From positions 1 to 6,898 of the forward strand of contig JAUWZF010000057.1 in NCBI GenBank assembly GCA_030615475.1: a stretch of 6,898 nucleotides of DNA, read 5' to 3'. The notes beneath the pieces are model-generated. The model saw nothing but the letters and a program-made list of their open reading frames with translations. It ran no database searches and was not told the origin of the DNA. Positions 1 through 5,140 of the stretch are shown one piece after another. Within the stretch, counting starts at the first letter, position 1, and every line of letters starts with the position of its first letter. The position numbers and the translations under genes were made by a program. The stretch comes from Dehalococcoidales bacterium (GTDB lineage: Bacteria > Chloroflexota > Dehalococcoidia > Dehalococcoidales > RBG-16-60-22).

Positions 1-6
1 CTCCTG
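1..6 (-). promoter_or_regulatory. Shine-Dalgarno site for a gene beyond the left edge
   Basis: Read on the minus strand, the 15 bases after the URO-D-like stop codon are AAAGTAACGCAGGAG and end in CAGGAG exactly at the window boundary. This is a good ribosome binding site placed where a tightly spaced next operon gene would need one. Its start codon should lie about 5-9 bases beyond the left edge. This is inference: the gene itself is not visible. Confidence 0.5.
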
Positions 7-15
7 CGTTACTTT

Positions 16-996
16 TTATGCGCTCTGTATTTTAGTTACTAAATCGTGGAGAACCTCCGGGGGCACATCATAAGGAACATCCCCATCGGAAACATAGAAA
101 AATCCGGTCGGTCTGTGTTTGCTTAAGTACTGACTGATAACCGCAAACTGCTCCCATAATTCGGAAGGGTCCTTTAGCGGTAGCGACAGACCGAAGGAAA
201 TTTTCAGGGAATCTGACAATCTATGTAAATATGCCAGGTCATCCTCGCTGAATTTCTTACCAAGAAGGACTAACCCGCTCGGTGTTATTATCTGGTGCAA
301 ATCGGTGATGAAGTCCATTTTGAAGTTTTTGACGATAAGCACCGGCGAGCCATTATAGTGCTTAACGAGGTTGAACAGCGTCGTATAGACATCTGTATAT
401 GGTTTTTGATACGACCGGAGTTCGTCACGGTAGCCTGCGCCGAGGAGGTCTTCCCTGAAAAATACGGAATCGACTCGCAATTCGCCCAGACTTCTCACCA
501 GTCTCGTCAGTAAGTTCTTGGCCAGGCTGATTGCGTTTTCAATATTCCCGTTATTATCACCCAGTAAGGTCTTCACCAGCGAGACAGGTCCGGTGAGAGT
601 TCCAATGACAGCGACATCTTTACCCTTTGACATGACGGTACGTTTGGTAGCTTCCAGCAGGACCCGGATTCGGTGGCTTTCCTCAGGATTAACCTCTCGC
701 AGTTCAACCTGGCTGCAATCCGTGACACTCGGGGCAGCATAGTCATCGGGCCACGCCACTTCGCAGCCAAAAACCTCGGCCTCGATGGTAGCATCGAAGT
801 GATTTACGATGCCATCATATTTGAACAGTTCGCAGGCCTCTTCCAGCGAATGAGCATAGTAGCCGGCGTCCGATACCATATCCTGCAGGGGAATCTGCCC
901 TATCCTGGCGGCAAGTCCATAAACAAAAGGAACGAATACCGGCCTATCGCTGTTTATCAGTTTGATGGTATCTCTAAAGGCGGTTTTTGAATTCAT
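16..996 (-). CDS. URO-D superfamily protein (uroporphyrinogen decarboxylase-like, not HemE)
   Basis: A 326-residue protein, about the normal length of a single URO-D (TIM-barrel) domain. Family features seen are an N-terminal RPVFVPF segment (residues 18-24), the GTLTGPVSL strand-loop (132-140) that matches the G-x-(F/L)-T-(G/x)-P core, and the C-terminal VPYDVPPE motif (307-314) typical of the MtaA/CmuA/HemE group. The HemE substrate-binding RQAGRY arginine motif is absent; residues 20-32 read VFVPFVYGLAARI instead. The zinc ligands of MtaA-type methylcobalamin:thiol methyltransferases (HxC in mid-protein, and Cys in the late GCEVP motif) are also not seen: VKNFKMD stands near 222-228 and SDGDVPYD at 303-310. 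It should therefore be neither a haem enzyme nor a standard zinc methyltransferase. The ATG start lies 5 bases from the gamma-like gene's stop with only a weak AAAAGAA ribosome site, which suggests translational coupling. Cytosolic: no signal peptide or membrane segment. Family call firm, function unknown. Confidence 0.8.
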   Translation of the reverse strand: MNSKTAFRDTIKLINSDRPVFVPFVYGLAARIGQIPLQDMVSDAGYYAHSLEEACELFKYDGIVNHFDATIEAEVFGCEVAWPDDYAAPSVTDCSQVELREVNPEESHRIRVLLEATKRTVMSKGKDVAVIGTLTGPVSLVKTLLGDNNGNIENAISLAKNLLTRLVRSLGELRVDSVFFREDLLGAGYRDELRSYQKPYTDVYTTLFNLVKHYNGSPVLIVKNFKMDFITDLHQIITPSGLVLLGKKFSEDDLAYLHRLSDSLKISFGLSLPLKDPSELWEQFAVISQYLSKHRPTGFFYVSDGDVPYDVPPEVLHDLVTKIQSA

Positions 997-1001
997 TTCT
1001 T

Positions 1002-1346
1002 TTATTCGGCAGCCCTTTCCTTCAGCTTGTCAATGTCGAGTTCTATTTCCGTAACAACAGGATGGCCCGACGGTAGATATTGGACCGACATTATGGCCCC
1101 ACATTCCGGGCAGTAGAATTCAACTATTCTCATAAAGTCCGGCTCCGGAGCGTAGGAAATCGCGGCGGAATCTTGCTTAATCGGAATCGGCGGCCCGTAT
1201 ATTTCATCAGCCGGTCTTTCGTAAACCAGGCAACCCTTGAGGTAAGACTCCCTGGCCGGATGTATTTCTGCGTGGCAGCGACTGCAACACCACATCTCCT
1301 TATCTAGGTCAATTTCTACAGTTTCCGTAATGCGCATTCTGGTCAT
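1002..1346 (-). CDS. Acetone carboxylase gamma-like zinc-ribbon protein
   Basis: A 114-residue protein from the preferred ATG at 1346. Two CxxC pairs are visible, CSRC (residues 21-24) and CPEC followed by Gly (79-83). They would make a zinc-ribbon site, as in the acetone carboxylase gamma family (Acetone_carb_G). The surrounding pattern also fits that family: W-C-C at 19-21, P-A-R-E-S-Y near 30-35, K-G-C at 37-39, and an acidic tail with L-D-I-D-K-L. In acetone and acetophenone carboxylases this small metal-binding subunit joins HyuA- and HyuB-like subunits. At 114 residues it is shorter than the classical acetone carboxylase gamma subunit (about 170) and nearer to small homologues in hydantoinase-type clusters. 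It starts 2 bases after the HyuA-like gene ends, so the two are very likely translated together as subunits of one complex. A TTG two codons upstream is an alternative start, but it sits 1 base from the Shine-Dalgarno site. Confidence 0.75.
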   Translation of the reverse strand: MTRMRITETVEIDLDKEMWCCSRCHAEIHPARESYLKGCLVYERPADEIYGPPIPIKQDSAAISYAPEPDFMRIVEFYCPECGAIMSVQYLPSGHPVVTEIELDIDKLKERAAE

Positions 1347-1348
1347 AA

Positions 1349-3400
1349 TCAAGCCTCCTCTAAAACACCGTGCGAATATTCACCGATATAATACGACTTA
1401 TTGGCCGGTATAACATACGTTGTGTCTTTGGCTTCAACAACCGCCGGACCAATAACCTTATTACCCGGCACCAGTAACTCTCTATCATAAATGGGGGTCT
1501 TGCGGTAACCGACCTCCGGCGACCAGAAGACATCCCTCTCCTCCCTCAAAGTACCGCCGGGGTCTTCGCCGGCCAGCGGACTGGAGGTCAACTCGTAGTG
1601 TGGCATCGGCACAGCGGCGTTCAGGATAATAGTGGAAATAGCTACTTTAGCCGGACCCTGCCTGCCGGGTGTACCGAATTGAGCGCATAGCTGCTTTACA
1701 TCTTCCTCGGAGCTCAGCTGTGTTTTTTCAGACCTTACATTGTACGCCGCCAGGTCGCCATCCCCGATAAGCTCCAGATAGTAGCCGGCGTTATCAGCTG
1801 AGAAACCCTCCCCTTCGATATCTCTTCTGGCCATACTCATTAGCTGCGCTACAGCCTCGTTGAGCTTCTTATAGTCTTTCATGTAATTAACACCGTCAAA
1901 GAGAGTGAGCGGTAAATATTTTGAATAGCGATGGAGCAAATCTGTTGTCGAAAAACCAAAGGCACAGAAAGTTGAGGCATAGGGGCTGGTTAATATTCGG
2001 CCGAATTTCAAACCGCTGGTGAAGCCGGCATAGCGGGTGGGGCCACCACCTCCGTATGCCACCAGGGCGAAGTCGCTCAGTTTATCCTTTTCGATCCCTT
2101 TCTCTTTCAAGAACTGCAGCAGCTCTTTCTGGATATTCTTTTCCGTGGTTTCTTTTATAAGGTAGGCTGCTTCCTCCACGGTGATTTTCATAGGGTCAGC
2201 TATTCTTCTTTTGATGGCGGCAATGGCTTTGTCTTTATTCAGTTTGACCTTGCCACCGAGGAAATTATCGGGGTTAATAAAGCCAAGAATAACGTCGGCA
2301 TCTGTGACGGTAGGTTCCATCCCCCCGCGGTTAAAGCAGGCCGGGCCGGGGCTGGCGCCGGCGCTTCTGGGTCCGACCTGAACGCCTCCGGAATTGTTCA
2401 GCTTTACGATGGAACAGCCACCTGTACCCACCGAGCGGGTGACAATCATGGGAACACTCACGGGAAGGTCGGAAATGATAGGCGTCAGCGTGTAGTTATG
2501 ACTACCGCCACGGATGATACCGATGTCCAGGCTGGTGCCCCCCACGTCAACGGCGACTACTTCAGTAAAGCCATGGGCCTTGCCCACCAGTTCGGCCCCA
2601 AACACGCCTAAAACGGGACCGGACGAATAAGTATCAATAGCTCTCGTCTTGGCGACTCTGGCGGTACCGCCATGAGAATGCCCCACCATCAAAGGCCGCG
2701 TGTAAAGATTGGCCCTCAGGTCGTCCTCCGACCGGTAGAGATACCTGACCATAGCATCGTGGATATACCCGTTTATCACCGCCGCGTTGGTACGAGAAAA
2801 AGCATCTGGCTGGTCGGAGATATCAGAAGCCAGGAGCACTCTTATGCTCCCCAGGAAAAAGCTGGGCGATTGTTCCTTTATGATGGCCCTTACCTGTTCC
2901 TCATGGGCGGGATTAACATGCGAATTGTCCAGGCTGACGACGATGGCACGTGCACCCAAATCGATTAAATTCTGCATCTTGACAGTAAGGTCATCGGTAT
3001 TTACAGGCTTTACTATTTTACCTTTATTATCAATCTCCTCAATTACCTCGGCTATCATGTCCCTGGCTATGAAAGAAAATACGGGCTCTACAGCCGCTGG
3101 ATTAACGGAATATAGCGAGTCTTTAAATCCCTGGCTGACAAGTAGCCCGATTTTTGCTCCCATCCTCTGAATTATCGTATTGACACTGACCGTGGTTGAA
3201 TACCTTACAATATCGGTATCTGCCAGCATGTCCTGTACCGAAATCCCGAACTGCCGGGCGCCTTCTCTGATACAATCTGCCAGACAGACCGTCAGGTCAT
3301 GGGGTGTTGTTAACACTTTAACTGTCCTCAGGTCTCCATTACGGGTGAAAAAACCGTCTGTAAACGTGCCCCCGGTATCAACCCCAATCATGAATGCCAT
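1349..3400 (-). CDS. HyuA family ATPase subunit (hydantoinase A / acetone-carboxylase beta-like)
   Basis: A full-length 683-residue member of the hydantoinase A/oxoprolinase family, whose members use ATP to activate a carbonyl or amide substrate, or bicarbonate. An N-terminal Hydant_A_N-type domain (about 4-180) begins with the phosphate-binding GVDTGGTFTD (6-15). The central hydantoinase A domain (about 200-490) holds the second phosphate loop DVGGTSLDIG (285-294), VGTGGCS (324-330), VGPRSAGASPGPACF (342-356), PTVTDADVILG (363-373) and YGGGGPTRYAG (449-459). A C-terminal domain follows (about 510-680), including GPAVVEAKDTTYVIP (651-665). Ordinary relatives have GGGS where this protein has GGCS (Cys329). 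The ATG has a GGGAGGG site 6 bases upstream and a promoter about 50 bases further. Directly downstream is the gamma-like gene, which favours an acetone/acetophenone carboxylase-type complex over a hydantoinase. The HyuB/alpha partner is absent from the window. The substrate is unknown. Confidence 0.9.
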   Translation of the reverse strand: MAFMIGVDTGGTFTDGFFTRNGDLRTVKVLTTPHDLTVCLADCIREGARQFGISVQDMLADTDIVRYSTTVSVNTIIQRMGAKIGLLVSQGFKDSLYSVNPAAVEPVFSFIARDMIAEVIEEIDNKGKIVKPVNTDDLTVKMQNLIDLGARAIVVSLDNSHVNPAHEEQVRAIIKEQSPSFFLGSIRVLLASDISDQPDAFSRTNAAVINGYIHDAMVRYLYRSEDDLRANLYTRPLMVGHSHGGTARVAKTRAIDTYSSGPVLGVFGAELVGKAHGFTEVVAVDVGGTSLDIGIIRGGSHNYTLTPIISDLPVSVPMIVTRSVGTGGCSIVKLNNSGGVQVGPRSAGASPGPACFNRGGMEPTVTDADVILGFINPDNFLGGKVKLNKDKAIAAIKRRIADPMKITVEEAAYLIKETTEKNIQKELLQFLKEKGIEKDKLSDFALVAYGGGGPTRYAGFTSGLKFGRILTSPYASTFCAFGFSTTDLLHRYSKYLPLTLFDGVNYMKDYKKLNEAVAQLMSMARRDIEGEGFSADNAGYYLELIGDGDLAAYNVRSEKTQLSSEEDVKQLCAQFGTPGRQGPAKVAISTIILNAAVPMPHYELTSSPLAGEDPGGTLREERDVFWSPEVGYRKTPIYDRELLVPGNKVIGPAVVEAKDTTYVIPANKSYYIGEYSHGVLEEA
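1354..1360 (-). promoter_or_regulatory. Strong Shine-Dalgarno site fixing the gamma-like start
   Basis: The minus strand reads GAGGAGG, then CTTGATT, then ATG. The 7-base spacing to the ATG at 1344-1346 is ideal, while the in-frame TTG at 1350-1352 is only 1 base away. The ATG is therefore the start. The site lies inside the last codons of the upstream HyuA-like gene. Confidence 0.75.
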
Positions 3401-3406
3401 TTCTGA

Positions 3407-3413
3407 CCCTCCC
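3407..3413 (-). promoter_or_regulatory. Shine-Dalgarno site of the HyuA-like gene
   Basis: The minus strand reads GGGAGGG, 6 bases before the ATG at 3398-3400. It supports this start over the second Met at codon 4, which would leave a longer spacing and would remove the residues just before the GVDTGG phosphate loop. Confidence 0.65.
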
Positions 3414-3452
3414 GCTGTCTTAGAGCTTGAAAACTGAATTGCTTGATAAACA

Positions 3453-3482
3453 TATATATCATACTATAAAAAGTAGTGTCAA
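3453..3482 (-). promoter_or_regulatory. Sigma-70-type promoter for the HyuA-gamma-URO-D operon
   Basis: On the minus strand a perfect -35 box TTGACA (3477-3482) is followed, after 18 bases, by an AT-rich -10 region TATATA (3453-3458); shifting by one base gives ATATAT with a 17-base spacer. Transcription would start near 3446, giving a leader of about 45 bases that contains the Shine-Dalgarno site. The spacer contains a small ACTA/TAGT inverted repeat. No other gene lies in this gap, so the promoter serves the left block. The -35 match is exact; the -10 placement is less certain. Confidence 0.6.
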
Positions 3483-3496
3483 CCGAAAGGGGATTG

Positions 3497-3535
3497 GACC
3501 TGGTGGAGCAGACCATGTCTCTCCGGCACCAGATC
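3497..3535 (-). repeat. Imperfect 39-base inverted repeat (hairpin)
   Basis: Read on the minus strand, GATCTGGT pairs with ACCAGGTC (8 pairs, one a G-T wobble). Inside it GGAG pairs with CTCC, and AGAC pairs with GTCT around an ATG loop, with bulges of 3 bases (GCC) and 1 base (G). That makes 16 paired positions in 39 bases. The plus-strand version has one mismatch in the outer stem. It ends 14 bases upstream of the -35 box of the left operon and about 70 bases after the amidohydrolase stop. No T tract follows on the minus strand. It could be an mRNA 3' end or processing stem, an operator-like inverted repeat, or a dispersed repeat; the sequence does not decide. Confidence 0.55.
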
Positions 3536-3603
3536 GGGGTTTCAAGCCATAAGCCGGCTCAAAGGTTCTATCATATCGTACAGTACCGCCCACCATAGCT
3601 TGC

Positions 3604-4617
3604 CTATACCGGTAGACGCATCAGCTTCCTGGCGTTGTCCTCGTAAATCTTCTTCCTGTCTTCATCGGTGATATCCATCTGTTCGATGGCGTTTATCGTC
3701 TGCCGGTAATTCCTGTCGCCGTGCTCGATATCACCGAGAGGAAAGTCTATTCCAAACAAGATGCGGTCAGGGCCGAAAAAGTCATGGCCGCACATTAGTG
3801 CCGTCGGGTTGCCGTAAATGGCCGTATCGGCGTAAAACATCTTGAAATAGTCGACGATTTCCTTTTTCAGGAACAACCCCTCTCCGAGTTCACTGTTAAG
3901 GGAGAACATCTGGGTAAACTGCCTTATTCTTTCCGCATAGAACGGGACCATGCCGCCCAGGTGGTGCGTGACAATCTTCAGGTTGGGGTATTTCTCCATG
4001 ATGCCGCTGAATACCAGGCGTGCCATGGCGGAAGTGGTATCGTATGGCCAGCCGAAGAGGCTGAACATATTGTATTTGGACTCTTTTTCGGTCAGGTAGT
4101 CCGGGTGGTCGACCCTTCTCATCGGGTGGATGACTATCGGCAGGTCGTACCGGGACATCTTTTCATAGAGCGGCAGGAACTCCGGCGCATCGAGGGGCTT
4201 TTCATCTACGGGGGTATGCAGGTAGACGCCTTTGAACTTCAGGTCTTTAATCGCCCGGTCGGTCTCTTTCAGCGCCGCGTCCATGTTGTTCATGGCGAGG
4301 GTGGCTAAAGCCGCGACGAATCTATCGCGGTACTTGTTGACCAGCTCGGCCATTTCGTCGTTGGCGCGTTCCGCCAGCTCGGCCGCCTTGGCCGGCCCGG
4401 CGACATGCTCGACGGGAATCCGACCCAGCGTCAATACCTGCCGGAGAGGCTCGTATTTGTCCATTATCCGGAACCTGTGGTCGAGGTCGTATAGCGGCGG
4501 ACTGGGCAGGACCTGGCGGTCATGCATCTCCGGGGCTACTTTGTAAAGGGCTTCCCGGTATTTGGGCGGTACGATGTGGGCGTAAGCGTCTATCTTCAGC
4601 GAATACGGCAGCTTCAT
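3604..4617 (-). CDS. Amidohydrolase-2 / ACMSD-like metal-dependent decarboxylase or hydrolase
   Basis: A 337-residue single-domain TIM-barrel protein of the amidohydrolase-2 family, the group of ACMSD, gamma-resorcylate decarboxylase and related decarboxylases. Likely metal-site residues are DAYAH after the first strand (10-14), His164 in IVIHP, the His pair 218-219 in THHLGG, and Asp291 in FGIDFPLGD. The last resembles the ACMSD sequence around its metal-binding Asp (GTDYPFPLG). ACMSD has His-x-His at the first site; here it is Tyr12-x-His14, so one usual zinc ligand is replaced. The IGR/NP-type C-terminus (DNARKLMRL) is normal. The ATG has a GGGGAG site 5 bases upstream. The gene lies 38 bases after the ferredoxin gene and is probably in the AOR operon. 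A C-C bond-cleaving decarboxylation of an unsaturated or aromatic acid is the likely chemistry, but hydrolysis cannot be excluded. Cytosolic. Confidence 0.85.
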   Translation of the reverse strand: MKLPYSLKIDAYAHIVPPKYREALYKVAPEMHDRQVLPSPPLYDLDHRFRIMDKYEPLRQVLTLGRIPVEHVAGPAKAAELAERANDEMAELVNKYRDRFVAALATLAMNNMDAALKETDRAIKDLKFKGVYLHTPVDEKPLDAPEFLPLYEKMSRYDLPIVIHPMRRVDHPDYLTEKESKYNMFSLFGWPYDTTSAMARLVFSGIMEKYPNLKIVTHHLGGMVPFYAERIRQFTQMFSLNSELGEGLFLKKEIVDYFKMFYADTAIYGNPTALMCGHDFFGPDRILFGIDFPLGDIEHGDRNYRQTINAIEQMDITDEDRKKIYEDNARKLMRLPV

Positions 4618-4648
4618 GTTTTCTCCCCTTTATATATAATATGATTTG

Positions 4649-4662
4649 GTCTTAATTAAGAC
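4649..4662. repeat. Perfect 14-base palindrome over the ferredoxin stop codon
   Basis: GTCTTAATTAAGAC is its own reverse complement and includes the TAA stop of the ferredoxin gene (4656-4658). It lies 31 bases before the amidohydrolase ATG, next to an AT-rich run (minus strand ATTATATATAAAGG) that could hold a weak -10 element. It may be an operator or a chance AT-rich palindrome. Confidence 0.35.
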
Positions 4663-5120
4663 TTAAAGATATCCACGGCTGCTTTGTCGGTTGAGCCGGC
4701 GACTCCCTCGGTACGGCTGGCGAACTGAATGGCCCCGGTCGGGCACATTTCCACGCATTTCGGACTGCCTCCGCAGACGTCGCAGAGCAGCACGTCCTTC
4801 TCCGGTGTCAGCACTATAGCCTGGTACGGGCAGGCGGGTATACATAGAGTGCAGTTATTGCATTTCTCTTCGTCTATGGTTACCCATCCCGTCCGCGCAT
4901 CCTTGGTAATAGCCTTGCGACGGCATGCCTCGATACATGGAGGCTTTTTACAGTTCAGGCAAATATGCGGGAGCATCAGGCCGTCCATCACCAGTCGCTC
5001 GATTGATACCCTGGCTCTGGCCGGGTTGGGTTCCTTTTCCTTGACCATCGAGCAGGCCAGCTGGCAGAGTCCGCAGCCCGTGCAGAACTCGGCGCGTATA
5101 AAGAAGGTCTTCTGTTCCAT
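4656..5120 (-). CDS. Polyferredoxin electron-transfer subunit, four [4Fe-4S] clusters (AorA/HycB-like)
   Basis: A 154-residue iron-sulfur protein from the preferred ATG at 5120. Four cysteine quartets are present: CTGCGLCQLAC (Cys 13, 16, 19, 23), CLNCKKPPCIEAC (54, 57, 62, 66), CNNCTLCIPACP (87, 90, 93, 97) and CDVCGGSPKCVEMCP (113, 116, 122, 126). These 16 cysteines predict four [4Fe-4S] clusters, the arrangement of the HycB/DmsB-type subunits. No Tat or Sec signal is seen, so it is cytosolic. It follows the AOR large subunit and should carry electrons to or from its cluster. The closest known functional parallel is AorA, the four-cluster subunit of the tungsten AOR of Aromatoleum; BamC of class II benzoyl-CoA reductase is a three-cluster relative in a similar setting. 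An earlier in-frame ATG at 5144 overlaps the AOR stop but has no ribosome site. Confidence 0.88.
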   Translation of the reverse strand: MEQKTFFIRAEFCTGCGLCQLACSMVKEKEPNPARARVSIERLVMDGLMLPHICLNCKKPPCIEACRRKAITKDARTGWVTIDEEKCNNCTLCIPACPYQAIVLTPEKDVLLCDVCGGSPKCVEMCPTGAIQFASRTEGVAGSTDKAAVDIFKS

Positions 5121-5129
5121 CAAGTTACT

Positions 5130-5135
5130 CTCCTC
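5130..5135 (-). promoter_or_regulatory. Shine-Dalgarno site deciding the ferredoxin start
   Basis: The minus strand reads GAGGAG, then 9 bases (AGTAACTTG), then the ATG at 5118-5120. The alternative ATG at 5142-5144 lies upstream of this site and has CCACCAATTTACT before it, with no purine-rich box. The protein from the second ATG begins MEQKTFF, which runs straight into the first ferredoxin strand. Confidence 0.65.
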
Positions 5136-5140
5136 GGGAC

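Larger units (their letters stand above)
3401..3603. other. 203-base intergenic gap between the two gene blocks
   Basis: No open reading frame with family features is seen here on either strand. The left part (3401-3482) holds the Shine-Dalgarno site and promoter of the HyuA-like operon. The right part (3497-3535) holds an imperfect hairpin. The remaining 3540-3603, just after the amidohydrolase stop (TAG at 3604-3606), contains only short palindromes such as AGCCGGCT. No G+C stem followed by a T run is visible on the minus strand, so no standard intrinsic terminator can be called for the right block. Confidence 0.6.

Noticed and set aside
16..996. Calling the URO-D-like gene hemE
   Set aside because: The RQAGRY-type arginine motif needed for uroporphyrinogen binding is absent, and there are no haem genes around it.
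1350..1352. TTG start for the gamma-like gene, giving a TTGA overlap with the HyuA-like stop
   Set aside because: It lies 1 base from GAGGAGG, too close for initiation, while the ATG two codons later has a 7-base spacing.
1349..3400. Calling the HyuA-like protein a 5-oxoprolinase or N-methylhydantoinase
   Set aside because: Those enzymes need a HyuB half, fused or adjacent, which is not seen; the adjacent gamma-like gene points to a carboxylase-type complex instead.
2672..3437. Plus-strand open frames opposite the HyuA-like gene, and others opposite the remaining genes
   Set aside because: They are antisense to well-conserved coding sequence, show no family motifs, and lack convincing ribosome sites; they are shadows of the real genes.
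3540..3603. Intrinsic terminator after the amidohydrolase
   Set aside because: Short stems such as GAGCC/GGCTT are weak and no T run follows on the minus strand.
4663..4845. A 60-codon minus-strand frame inside the ferredoxin gene
   Set aside because: It is an out-of-frame reading of the cysteine-rich ferredoxin and has an arginine-rich composition typical of shadows.
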